Positions 14,394 to 23,132 of a DNA stretch of 31,105 nt are shown in pieces. The DNA lies in contig DHHC01000021.1 in the NCBI GenBank assembly GCA_002403095.1, positions 72,949 to 104,053 of the forward strand, in the 5' to 3' direction. This stretch comes from Leptolinea sp. UBA4782. Its GTDB lineage: Bacteria > Chloroflexota > Anaerolineae > Anaerolineales > Anaerolineaceae. Below the pieces are notes generated by a model that was not told the DNA's origin, did not search any database, and worked only from the letters and a program-made list of their open reading frames with translations. Position 1 is the first letter of the stretch. Each line of letters opens with the position of its first letter. A program made the position numbers and the translations under genes.

Positions 14394-16103
14394 CTATGGA
14401 ATATTACCGGTCGGCTGAACCCAGGGTGTTGGCTCAGGCTCGGGCGGTGGAAAATTGGTGATGTCATCGACATAGTCAACCGAACCGGGGCAAAAATCAT
14501 CCAGGTAATACCCCACATGAGTCCAATCAAGCGGGTCGCCCCCGCTATATGCGTCATCCAGGGCGTTGGCAAGGCAGCCCGAGCCGGCATTGTAGTTCGC
14601 CAGGGTAAAGCGCCACAAGTCTTCATAGGCTGCCACTTTACGGGTTTCCTTTTTCGTAATGTTTTCCAGCATCTGGTTAACCTGCTGGCAGTTGGCTACC
14701 AGTGAGCTGGCAAACACATCCACACTGAAATTGGCCTGGCTTAAATCAATCCCCAGCGGGCAGGTGGCACAACTGGCATCCACGTTCTGTACCAGGGCGC
14801 CGCGCAGGATGTCCTGCTGGTCTTCGGTCAGCTTGAGGAAACCCTGGCTGCAGGTTTCCTGGGTGAACACCAGCGGGCAAAACTGGTTATAGAAACTGGG
14901 ATTCCAGAGCAGGAGGGTATCTGCTCCGTATTCCGACATTTGCCCCAGGCCGGCTTCCAGGTAAGTATGGTATATACCCGGCCAAAACTGGCTTTCCTTG
15001 CTGAACAGGTTTTTCAACAGCTGGGCGGGCACCCCGCTTGTCTGCGTGGCAGCCAGGATGTCCTGGTTGAAGGTATTCTGCCACTCGTCCAGCAGAGCCT
15101 GGCTGGCGGCAACCCCGCATTCTGAAGCGACCTGGGAGTTTGCCAGACCCCCGTCCGCACATTCAGACACATCTACCGCCCCCTGGTTGATCAGGCGGGC
15201 TGCCAGGTAGTAATAGGATACACTTGATTCAAGGTCTGTACTTTCCAGGGGGGTCTGCAGCCACTCCGGCAGCCCCTGGGTTTGCGGGAACACCTTCCAG
15301 ATATCTGAGCATGAAGCCGGGCGTTCGCCGGTCCACTGGCTGCTCAAAACATCTGCGGTCCATTTGGGGGTGTCGCTTCCCTTTGCTTCCGGGTCGCTGA
15401 AGTCACCCTGGGGGATAGCCCGCGCCAGGGCGGTAAATGTTTCGCTGGAATCACCGTAAGAGGATTCAGCCCAGAACTCGAGCTGGATGCCCTGCTCGCC
15501 TGTGGGGGGCAGCGGAAGGGCGCAGGCACTGCCCGGGCAGGTGAACGGAGCCCCGTCAAGGGTACCGTTAATGGCGATTATGGTCTCATTCGGCAGCGGT
15601 TCCTGTCCTTCCAGAACCAGGTAAGGCTGGCTGGTGCAGGTGTATGAAGGCGACTGGTACTCGCAGCCGTGCAGCGATACCCACACTGTGGGCAGAGGCA
15701 ATTCAACTTTCACTTTCTTGGTTCCGGTGGTCTCGCTGGCAAAATGCAGGTATACCCCCTTGCATTCAGATGTATCTCCACCCTGTTCTACCTGCGGGCA
15801 GGGGAGCGTATCGATCCAATCTTCGTACAGCTTGGGTCCACACGCCGTGTAGATCTCCTGGCCAGAGGGCAGACCCTCATGTTCGAGGTAAATGCTGCAT
15901 ACATAATGGCTGTCGCTCCAGCGCAGCATCCACCATTCGTAGTAATTTACTTCAACGTCAAATTCGGTGATGCGGGTTTTTGGTTCGGGTGTAGGGGTGG
16001 GGGTTGCTATCAGGCGTGAGGACGCAGAAGCTGCTGGAGAAAGTACCCCCAAAGCCAGGATTAAAACCATCATCCCCAGGACTGCAAAGCTGCGCTTCGC
16101 CAT
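14394..16103 (-). CDS. Secreted cysteine-rich protein with lytic-transglycosylase-like C-terminal domain
   Basis: A signal peptide (residues 1 to about 27, ending AASA) precedes a short TPTPTP linker. Residues 45-235 are beta-type sequence with many Cys in likely disulfide pairs, a possible binding module. Residues 330-520 look like a goose-lysozyme/SLT fold: FSKESQFWPG places a candidate catalytic Glu at 370, followed by AGLGQM (384-389), YGADTLL and NYNAGSG (503-509), the usual order of SLT motifs that cleave peptidoglycan glycan strands. The SLT region carries extra Cys-containing insertions between GLGQM and NYNAG, making it longer than usual. The C-terminus is Pro-rich. The ATG follows GAGAAAGG. 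It is third in a same-strand group with the LCP-family and DUF4203-like genes, pointing to envelope work. Assignment of the domain is by motif order only. Confidence 0.75.
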   Translation of the reverse strand: MAKRSFAVLGMMVLILALGVLSPAASASSRLIATPTPTPEPKTRITEFDVEVNYYEWWMLRWSDSHYVCSIYLEHEGLPSGQEIYTACGPKLYEDWIDTLPCPQVEQGGDTSECKGVYLHFASETTGTKKVKVELPLPTVWVSLHGCEYQSPSYTCTSQPYLVLEGQEPLPNETIIAINGTLDGAPFTCPGSACALPLPPTGEQGIQLEFWAESSYGDSSETFTALARAIPQGDFSDPEAKGSDTPKWTADVLSSQWTGERPASCSDIWKVFPQTQGLPEWLQTPLESTDLESSVSYYYLAARLINQGAVDVSECADGGLANSQVASECGVAASQALLDEWQNTFNQDILAATQTSGVPAQLLKNLFSKESQFWPGIYHTYLEAGLGQMSEYGADTLLLWNPSFYNQFCPLVFTQETCSQGFLKLTEDQQDILRGALVQNVDASCATCPLGIDLSQANFSVDVFASSLVANCQQVNQMLENITKKETRKVAAYEDLWRFTLANYNAGSGCLANALDDAYSGGDPLDWTHVGYYLDDFCPGSVDYVDDITNFPPPEPEPTPWVQPTGNIP

Positions 16104-16190
16104 ATTGCCTTTCTCGGGAAAGGAACCGCAATGAGTAACCCAAGTTTAGCAAACAATGGCGCGTGTTACAAGTAACCTGCAGGTGCAGAT

Positions 16191-16700
16191 TCAAGCTTTT
16201 TTGGGGCGCGGTATCAAGCCCTGCACGACCAGTCCAGCCAGGCAAAGCCCCCCAAAGACCGCCCAGGCCAGCAAGTTTTGCAGATTCAGGGTAAGAACAA
16301 TGATCATGGAGCCTGCCAGCGATGAGACCAGGATCAGCCCCCAGTTGAAAACCCGGAAGATCAGCAGAGCTCCCAGCAAGCCGATAATGATGATAACCGC
16401 CCAGCGGTAAGCGCCCTGGTCCAGCTGCAGCAGCCGCAGCAAACCCATCCCCAGGTAAGCCCCTCCCAGGAAGCCTGCAACAGTAAGGCTGACCTTTTGG
16501 ATCGTCACAGTCAGCACCGCCCCCAGAACCCCAAGCCCCAGGGCAATCAGCAGGCGTGTAGTTCCAGGCATGTCTGAGAAGAACCGGGTGGTGAGGAAAA
16601 GCCCGCCTAAGAATCCAAGTAAGCCAACCGCAAACCAGTACAGCTTGCGGCCGAAAATCACCAGGGTAGAACCGGTTAACAGGAGAGGAACTGTCAGCAT
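16191..16700 (-). CDS. DUF4203/TMEM198-like membrane protein
   Basis: The 169-residue protein consists of about seven closely spaced hydrophobic helices with Gly-rich turns (GLLGFLGGLFL, AGFLGGAYLGMGLL), the pattern of DUF4203 proteins. It ends in a basic RPKKA tail. The ATG at 16700 lies 28 bases after the LCP gene stop and has no obvious ribosome site, so translation may depend on the upstream gene. Its place between an LCP-family gene and a lytic-transglycosylase-like gene suggests an envelope role, but no activity can be read from the sequence. Confidence 0.7.
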   Translation of the reverse strand: MLTVPLLLTGSTLVIFGRKLYWFAVGLLGFLGGLFLTTRFFSDMPGTTRLLIALGLGVLGAVLTVTIQKVSLTVAGFLGGAYLGMGLLRLLQLDQGAYRWAVIIIIGLLGALLIFRVFNWGLILVSSLAGSMIIVLTLNLQNLLAWAVFGGLCLAGLVVQGLIPRPKKA

Positions 16701-16728
16701 GCCTGTTACAGGAGCAAGAATCGTGCCG

Positions 16729-17949
16729 TTATTCGGTTGGTGTCAGGGTCTCGGTTGGCGCGAGGATGACAGTTGGCGCCAGCGTAACCGTACGGGTCAG
16801 AGTTACGGTGCGGGTCCGGGTCACTGTCCGTGTAGGTGTCCGGGTGCGGGTGGGCGTGATGGTGGGGGTGGGGGTGTCAGTCGGGGTGGGAGAGGTGGTC
16901 ATCTCGTAGACCAGGGTCGCTTCCACTTCAGACTCTGGTGCAGGTACCTGGAGAAACAGGACAGCCTGCTCCGCCAGGTTGCGGATGGCGCCTGGATGGG
17001 GGAGGAAGACTTTTGCTGCCGGCCGTTCTATCAGCTGGTAGGTTTCCATTTCCTCTTCACCCAGGTTGAACCTCCCGATGCGGTCAGGTCCGCCCAGCTT
17101 TAAGCCGAAGGGGATCAGGCTGGTCAGGTACTTAAGGAAGATATCGGTTTCGACCATCTCCCGGTATTCCGGTACCCACTCGGGCAGGTTTACCAGGTTC
17201 CCGCTGCTGACCAGTTTGACCACCAATGCCTGCATGACCTGCAACTGGCGTTCGCTGCGGCTCAATTCATCCATCCCCTGGCGGTAGCGCACGTAGCATA
17301 ACACCTGATCCGCCGAAAGCAGCCTTTCGCCGCTCTTTAAGCCCGGGCAGGTACCCTCCATAGCGGCAGGCACATCCAGCACCAACCCGTTCAAACGCTG
17401 GACCAGGTGGCTAAAATCATCGGTATGCACCAGCACATAATGCTCCGGGCGGATGCCGAATGTGTACTCCAGGGCAGAGGCGAGCAGGTCAAACCCTCCC
17501 AGGCTGTAGGCAATATTCAGGCGCTGGGTGGTGTACCCCGGCAGATAGACAAACAGGTCGGGTGGGATGGATACCAGGCTGACTTTAGCCGTTTTGGTGG
17601 AATACAGCGCCAGGGTGATAGCATCTGTCCGGCCGGGGTATGGCGCTTCCTGGTCAGACCCCAGCAAAGCTATTGCATGCACCCCGTCTGGCAGGCGCAC
17701 GCGCTCTACTGGAGGCAGGAGGGTCACCTGCGGGGTTTCAGCCGGGGGAGGAAATGACCCCCACAGTGCGGGGGTGGGGGTTATGGTATGGACCACGGGC
17801 GACGCTGTGGCGGATGATGTCACCAAAGCAGCAACTTCCGCTGGAACCGTGCTTTCTGGTGCGGTGCAGCCTGCCAGCAGAGCCATCGTAATTACCAGGC
17901 ATAAAAGAAAGGCTGCCAGGCAGGGGGACGTTTGCGTCTTGGTTCTCAT
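16729..17949 (-). CDS. LCP (LytR-CpsA-Psr) family lipoprotein with Thr-rich tail
   Basis: The ATG at 17949 gives a basic start, a hydrophobic stretch and lipobox LLAGC with Cys28. LCP enzymes transfer undecaprenyl-linked glycopolymers to the cell wall. The domain (about residues 85-280) shows LLGSDQ, GRTDAI (106-111), RLNIAYSLGG and the RYRQGMDELSRSERQ block with the conserved Arg cluster at 221-234. The usual SIPRD motif reads SIPPD here, so the Arg that contacts the lipid pyrophosphate is Pro130. The last 55 residues or so are an almost pure Thr/Pro/Arg/Val repeat, which could span the wall; a membrane lipid anchor plus such a tail is unusual for LCP proteins, which normally have a plain transmembrane anchor. 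A TATAAT stands six bases before the ATG, implying a leaderless message. Confidence 0.85.
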   Translation of the reverse strand: MRTKTQTSPCLAAFLLCLVITMALLAGCTAPESTVPAEVAALVTSSATASPVVHTITPTPALWGSFPPPAETPQVTLLPPVERVRLPDGVHAIALLGSDQEAPYPGRTDAITLALYSTKTAKVSLVSIPPDLFVYLPGYTTQRLNIAYSLGGFDLLASALEYTFGIRPEHYVLVHTDDFSHLVQRLNGLVLDVPAAMEGTCPGLKSGERLLSADQVLCYVRYRQGMDELSRSERQLQVMQALVVKLVSSGNLVNLPEWVPEYREMVETDIFLKYLTSLIPFGLKLGGPDRIGRFNLGEEEMETYQLIERPAAKVFLPHPGAIRNLAEQAVLFLQVPAPESEVEATLVYEMTTSPTPTDTPTPTITPTRTRTPTRTVTRTRTVTLTRTVTLAPTVILAPTETLTPTE

Positions 17950-17955
17950 GGATTC

Positions 17956-17961
17956 ATTATA
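17956..17961 (-). promoter_or_regulatory. -10 box six bases before the LCP gene start
   Basis: The minus strand has TATAAT followed by GAATCC and then the ATG at 17949. Transcription would start at about the first base of the start codon. No good -35 box is visible at 16-18 bases. Confidence 0.5.
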
Positions 17962-18077
17962 CCCATCCGGGTTGCTGGAATACCTGTTATTCTGATGATA
18001 TTCAGCCATTATTTTCGACAAGCAGAAAATGATACAATCTAACTGAACAAATTACCGACCAGAGGTCTTCGCTGACT

Positions 18078-19088
18078 ATGAGCCGAAAAATTTCGATCGC
18101 AATCCCCATGGCAGGCTACGGCACCCGCATGCGCCCGCATACCTGGAGCAAACCCAAGCCGTTGATCCCCATTGCTGGGAAAACCGTGCTGGACTTTGTC
18201 CTGGACCAGTTCAAGAGCCTGAAGGATGACTGGGAGATCGAGTGGATATTTATCATCAGCCCAAACGGACGAGATATTGAAAAATACATGGATGCACACC
18301 ATCCTGACAAGGTGGTGCATTATGTCGAACAGGAAGAAATGCGCGGCCAGTCGCACGCCCTTTATCTAGCAAAGGAATACCTGCAAGGGCCAATGCTGAT
18401 GGCATTTTCAGACACTCTGATCGAAACCGACCTGTCATTTCTCCAACAGGAAAGCATGGACGGTATCGCCTGGGTCAAACAGGTGCCTGACCCGCGCCGC
18501 TTTGGGGCAGCCAAAGTTGATGACAAAGGCAACATCCAGCGCCTGATTGAGAAACCCCAGGATATGACGGATAACCTGGTGGTTGTGGGTTTCTACTATT
18601 TCAAATCAGGTAAAGACCTGATGAAAGCGATCGAAACCCAGATAGAGCGCAATGTTTCCCTCAAGAATGAGTTTTTCCTGACGGATGCCATCAATATCCT
18701 GCTGGAACAGGGGCACCAGATGTGCGTTAACCAGGTTGAAACCTGGCTGGATGCCGGCATTCCTGATACCGTTTTGGAAACGAACCGCTATCTGCTTGAG
18801 CACCGTGCCGGGCAGCAGGACCAGGGAGTGTACCCGTGGGTGTCCATCATCCCGCCGGTGTATATCCACCCCGAAGCAGACATCAGCGCTTCGGTCATCG
18901 GTCCGCATGTCTCCGTTGGCCCGGGCTGCCAGATTCATGACGCCATCATCCGCGACAGTATCATCGACAGCAATTGCGTGGTGGAGAATGTGATCCTGGA
19001 GCATAGCATCCTCGGAAGCCAGGTTTCCTTGAAAGGAAAATCTGAAAAATGGAACCTAGGGGATAACGCCGCATGGGAGAGGGAGTAG
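18078..19088 (+). CDS. Sugar-1-phosphate nucleotidyltransferase with left-handed beta-helix tail
   Basis: The 336-residue protein starts with the nucleotidyltransferase signature AGYGTRMRPHTWSKPKP (12-28), which binds NTP and sugar phosphate. An IPDTVLE segment then marks the end of the Rossmann-like domain at about residue 235. The rest carries hexapeptide repeats (HPEADISASVIGPHVSVGPG) of a left-handed beta-helix, as in long glucose-1-phosphate thymidylyltransferase and GlmU-like proteins. It should make an NDP-sugar for cell-surface polymers; which nucleotide and sugar cannot be told. A TACAAT at 18033-18038 could be the -10, with weak -35 and a leader of about 35 bases. The gene is divergent from the LCP gene and overlaps the next small gene by 16 bases. 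Confidence 0.88.
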   Translation: MSRKISIAIPMAGYGTRMRPHTWSKPKPLIPIAGKTVLDFVLDQFKSLKDDWEIEWIFIISPNGRDIEKYMDAHHPDKVVHYVEQEEMRGQSHALYLAKEYLQGPMLMAFSDTLIETDLSFLQQESMDGIAWVKQVPDPRRFGAAKVDDKGNIQRLIEKPQDMTDNLVVVGFYYFKSGKDLMKAIETQIERNVSLKNEFFLTDAINILLEQGHQMCVNQVETWLDAGIPDTVLETNRYLLEHRAGQQDQGVYPWVSIIPPVYIHPEADISASVIGPHVSVGPGCQIHDAIIRDSIIDSNCVVENVILEHSILGSQVSLKGKSEKWNLGDNAAWERE

Positions 19089-19287
19089 CGGTTTCCGTTC
19101 GCTGCCATTCGGGCTATACCTATGCCCAGAGACCGGTTCAAGTGTTTTGGCAGGGGGAGTGGCAGGATATCGTGGAGGTAACCAGCGAATGGCGTACGCC
19201 GGCTGGGAAAGCTTTTAAAGTTGTGACTGCAAACCAGGCTGCCCTGGAACTGCAATTTGATGAAGCAACAGAGGAGTGGAGCGCTGT

Positions 19288-19291
<4 letters not shown>
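19073..19291 (+). CDS. DUF6504-like small protein
   Basis: The 72-residue protein has the pattern RPVQVFWQGEWQDIVEV, then EWRTP, FKVVTANQAALEL and a terminal aromatic strand, resembling the small beta-rich DUF6504 family often described from Actinobacteria and Chloroflexota. The start at 19073 overlaps the nucleotidyltransferase gene by 16 bases. Its stop overlaps the aminotransferase start (ATGA at 19288-19291), so it is embedded in a translationally coupled operon. Function is unknown; the family match is by eye and moderate. Confidence 0.7.
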
Positions 19292-20448
<1,157 letters not shown>

Positions 20449-20460
20449 GCGGGAGCCAGA

Positions 20461-21312
20461 TCAGCCTGATGCTGTGCTCATAAAGAGGCTCATCAGGCGT
20501 TTTCCTTCTTCATAAAAGAAATTGATGGAACACTCTACCATGTCATGGTAGGCCGATTTTTCTCCGGTTTGCATGCATTGCATAATGCCGGTCACTGCGG
20601 CGCGTGCCATGGCAGTGTAATAGCATACTTTGGTGATGCCGGCTTTGATGATCTCCGGGTACATAGCATCTGGTAGGCCGGAAGCACCGTGCATCACGAG
20701 CGGAATGGATACTTTCTTGTAGACTTCCCGCACGATATCCAGGTCGATTTTTGGTACGCCATGGTAAACACCATGCGCATTGCCAAAAGAAATCGCCAGG
20801 AAATCCACGCCGGTCTTCTGCACAAAATCAGCTGCCACATCCGGGTTGGTATAATGGGCTTCCGGTCCGGCTGAAGTGTAATCCACCGCCGAGCCTGAAA
20901 TGCTGCCTAATTCAGCTTCAACAGAAGCTCCGTGCGCATGCCCATAGGTGACAATCTCACGGGTCCTGGCAATGTTCTCTTCATAAGGCAGCGAAGATCC
21001 ATCGAACATGACTGTATTGATACCCAGGGAGATAGCCTGCTGTACTTGTTCCAGGCTGTGCCCGTGATCGAGCACAGTAGCTACTGGGGCTTTGGATTGC
21101 CTGGCAGCATTCACGATCATGGGGATGGAATATTCCATCGGTATGGAGGGATTCACCTCCTGGTTGTACACCAGCAGCAAAGGAGACCCTGTGTCTTCTG
21201 CTGCCCGGCAAAGGCCAATGCACATTTCAATATCCGAACCCATCAGGCTGGCAACCCCATATCTCCTTTTACGGCCATCGACCAGGATTTCTTTGGCGGA
21301 TACATGCGGCAT
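20461..21312 (-). CDS. Class II fructose-bisphosphate/ketose-bisphosphate aldolase family protein
   Basis: The 283-residue protein starts after AGGAG and follows the zinc-dependent aldolase fold. Asp82-His83 in VLDHGHS, the EAELGS segment (132-137), His180 in GNAHGVYHG and His208 in MHGASGLP match the catalytic Asp and the three zinc ligands. These enzymes split or form ketose bisphosphates such as fructose-1,6- or tagatose-1,6-bisphosphate. The usual HGGSG phosphate loop reads HGASG here, more often seen in the tagatose/ketose-type branch, so substrate is open. Two neighbouring features support regulation: the minus-strand TATAAT at 21425-21430 and an inverted repeat centred on it. It diverges from dpaL. 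Confidence 0.9.
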   Translation of the reverse strand: MPHVSAKEILVDGRKRRYGVASLMGSDIEMCIGLCRAAEDTGSPLLLVYNQEVNPSIPMEYSIPMIVNAARQSKAPVATVLDHGHSLEQVQQAISLGINTVMFDGSSLPYEENIARTREIVTYGHAHGASVEAELGSISGSAVDYTSAGPEAHYTNPDVAADFVQKTGVDFLAISFGNAHGVYHGVPKIDLDIVREVYKKVSIPLVMHGASGLPDAMYPEIIKAGITKVCYYTAMARAAVTGIMQCMQTGEKSAYHDMVECSINFFYEEGKRLMSLFMSTASG

Positions 21313-21406
21313 GGTTCACTCTCCTGAAGTTACAAACACGCTGGAATGCTGGATATAGGCCTGATTAAGCACCATTCTATTCTTTGTTATCCATCTCAGG
21401 CGCAAT

Positions 21407-21447
21407 TATCACATTTATTTTGCTATTATATCGGTTAATTTGTGATA
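21407..21447 (-). promoter_or_regulatory. Promoter -10 of aldolase gene centred in a TATCACA/TGTGATA inverted repeat
   Basis: The minus strand has TATAAT at 21430-21425. A perfect 7-bp inverted repeat, TATCACA (21407-21413) and TGTGATA (21441-21447), flanks it symmetrically, with half-site centres 34 bases apart (about three helical turns). A dimeric or looping repressor could occupy it. The half site resembles the TGTGA of CRP-family sites, but the spacing does not fit one CRP dimer. Confidence 0.45.
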
Positions 21448-21583
21448 GGAAATGAAGTATCTGACTAACGATTGCATAACTGGAAAGTGCAAACTGTGTT
21501 TAACAGGAAGACTTATGTTTTGAGTGTGCTCTTCTGCATCGGTCTATAGATAAACCTCATACCTTTACCGTGCCCTAATGCAC

Positions 21584-21612
21584 TCGACACCTTGTCAGAC
21601 AAATACTATAAT
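21584..21612 (+). promoter_or_regulatory. Promoter of dpaL
   Basis: TCGACA (21584-21589), a 17-base spacer and TATAAT (21607-21612) form a good sigma-70-type promoter. The start should fall at about 21619, directly before a CTCCC-ATAA-GGGAG hairpin (21621-21634) at the 5' end of the message. Confidence 0.7.
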
Positions 21613-21659
21613 GCGACCATCTCCCATAAGGGAGAAATATACTCTTTTTGGTGATAAAA

Positions 21660-22922
21660 ATGACTGCCCCTGAACCGATTACCTGGATCTCAAATCCTCG
21701 TGCGGCAACCATCAGCCACAGCGTGGCTGTGGCAAAGTATTTTCCTGCTGGTATCTCTGAATCTACCCGATCATTTCATACCTTCATCCCCAGCTACCGT
21801 GTAACCCCGCTGAAGAGCCTGAACCGCCTGGCATCCCTGTTGGGAATCGGCAGCCTGTGGGTCAAAGATGAAGCAGACCGCCTGAGCCTTGGTTCATTCA
21901 AAGTGCTGGGTGGCTCCTTTGCCATCTACCAGGCCATTCTCAAAATGCTTGGCAACCCCGAGGGTTTTTCGTTTTCTGACCTGTCTTTGCCCGAAGTACG
22001 CCAAAAACTGGGCGATGTCACCTTTGCGGCGGCAACCGATGGCAACCACGGGCGCGGTGTGGCATGGTCTGCCACCCAGCTGGGTTTCAAATCGATCATT
22101 TATGTCCACGAGAACACATCCAAAGCCCGCATTGAGGCCATCGAGCGCAACGGCGCTCAGGTTGTGGTGATCGAAGGAACCTATGATGATGCCGTGCGCC
22201 AGGTCTATGATGATGCCCAGAAAAACGGCTGGCAGGTGATTTCCGATACCTCCTGGGAAGGCTATGAAGAAATCCCGATCTGGGTTATGCAGGGATACAC
22301 CACCATGTTTGCAGAAGTGCAGCAGCAACTGGTTGCAATGGGCCAGTTCAATCCCACCCATATCTTTATGCAAGCCGGGGTGGGTTCACTGGCTGCATCA
22401 GCTTTCGGGTTCTATGCCAGCCTGTTTGGCAAGGACCGGCCGAAGATGGTGGTTGTTGAACCTGACCAGGCTGCCTGCCTGTTCCATTCTATGGAATTCG
22501 GGGACGGCAAACCGCATTCCTACCCAGGAAACCTGGATACCATCATGGCCGGCCTGGCTTGCGGCGATCCCAACCCGATTGCATGGGAAGTGCTCTACGA
22601 TTGCGCAGACGGTTTCATCAAATGTCCTGATTACGTGGCTGCCAAAGGTATGCGCGTGGCGGGTGTGCCGCTCTATGGCGACCCGTACATGATCGCAGGC
22701 GAGTCGGGCGCTGTCACCCTGGGCGCGCTGATGTTCGTTTTGGAGCTGGACCGCTACGCGTACATCCGCGAAGCCCTGGGGCTGGATGAGAACAGCCGGG
22801 TGCTGCTGGTCAACTCAGAACGGAATACCGACCCGGATGAATACCGCCGGGTGGTCTGGGACGGCGGAGATCAGATCCCGCGCCAGTACCGCATGCACAA
22901 GAACCCGTTCACGGAAACATAA
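21660..22922 (+). CDS. dpaL: Diaminopropionate ammonia-lyase
   Basis: DpaL is a PLP enzyme that splits 2,3-diaminopropionate to pyruvate and two ammonia. The ATG at 21660 is used because GGTGA precedes it by five bases; an in-frame TTG at 21648 is less likely. The 420-residue protein matches the E. coli YgeX pattern throughout: YRVTPL near residue 46, LWVKDEADRLSLGSFKVLGG with PLP Lys81, TDGNHGRGVAW, TSWEGYEEIPIWVMQGYTT, MAGLACGDPNP and GESGAVTLG. Length is slightly above the 398 residues of YgeX because of a longer N-terminus. The gene has its own promoter and terminator and is divergent from an aldolase. No linked diaminopropionate or purine-degradation genes are present, so its role here is probably amino acid catabolism. 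Confidence 0.93.
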   Translation: MTAPEPITWISNPRAATISHSVAVAKYFPAGISESTRSFHTFIPSYRVTPLKSLNRLASLLGIGSLWVKDEADRLSLGSFKVLGGSFAIYQAILKMLGNPEGFSFSDLSLPEVRQKLGDVTFAAATDGNHGRGVAWSATQLGFKSIIYVHENTSKARIEAIERNGAQVVVIEGTYDDAVRQVYDDAQKNGWQVISDTSWEGYEEIPIWVMQGYTTMFAEVQQQLVAMGQFNPTHIFMQAGVGSLAASAFGFYASLFGKDRPKMVVVEPDQAACLFHSMEFGDGKPHSYPGNLDTIMAGLACGDPNPIAWEVLYDCADGFIKCPDYVAAKGMRVAGVPLYGDPYMIAGESGAVTLGALMFVLELDRYAYIREALGLDENSRVLLVNSERNTDPDEYRRVVWDGGDQIPRQYRMHKNPFTET

Positions 22923-22937
22923 ACCGGAATCAACACC

Positions 22938-22972
22938 AGAGGCTGCCCCAAATTTTGAGGCAGCCTCTTTGT
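22938..22972 (+). terminator. Rho-independent terminator of dpaL
   Basis: A 10-bp perfect stem (AGAGGCTGCC with GGCAGCCTCT) with an 11-base loop begins 15 bases after the stop codon and is followed by TTTGTTTG. Confidence 0.85.
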
Positions 22973-22982
22973 TTGCCCGACA

Positions 22983-23015
22983 TGAGACCTTCGGTTGTTC
23001 CTCCTCCAGGATGAC
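22983..23015 (-). repeat. Reverse-oriented partial copy of the GTCATCCTG...CCGAAGG intergenic repeat
   Basis: Read on the minus strand the segment is GTCATCCTG, a 12-base GGAGG-containing middle, then ACCGAAGG. It aligns without gaps to 26908-26935 with about five mismatches. The inverse arm is not recognisable. It lies between the dpaL terminator and the methyltransferase gene. Confidence 0.6.
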
Positions 23016-23132
23016 AAATATACTTTCCTTTTGCCCAGAGAGCAGAGAATCATCATTTTTGTTCTATAAGTTCCCGGCAGCCAAATCGGACAATTATGGT
23101 AAGATTAATTATGACCTGGTTGGGAGGGAAGT

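Noticed and set aside
16760..16890. Dense CGGGTG/GTGGGG repeats that look like a DNA repeat array
   Set aside because: They are the coding sequence of the Thr/Pro/Arg-rich tail of the LCP protein in one frame, not an independent repeat.
20466..20500. CCTGATG...CATCAGG inverted repeat as a terminator between convergent genes
   Set aside because: It lies inside the aldolase coding region, has a long loop and is not followed by T residues on either strand.
21452..21523. Short plus-strand frame of 23 codons with three Cys
   Set aside because: The only purine-rich site (AGGA) is too close to the ATG, it lies in the regulatory gap between two divergent genes, and no helix or family pattern is seen.
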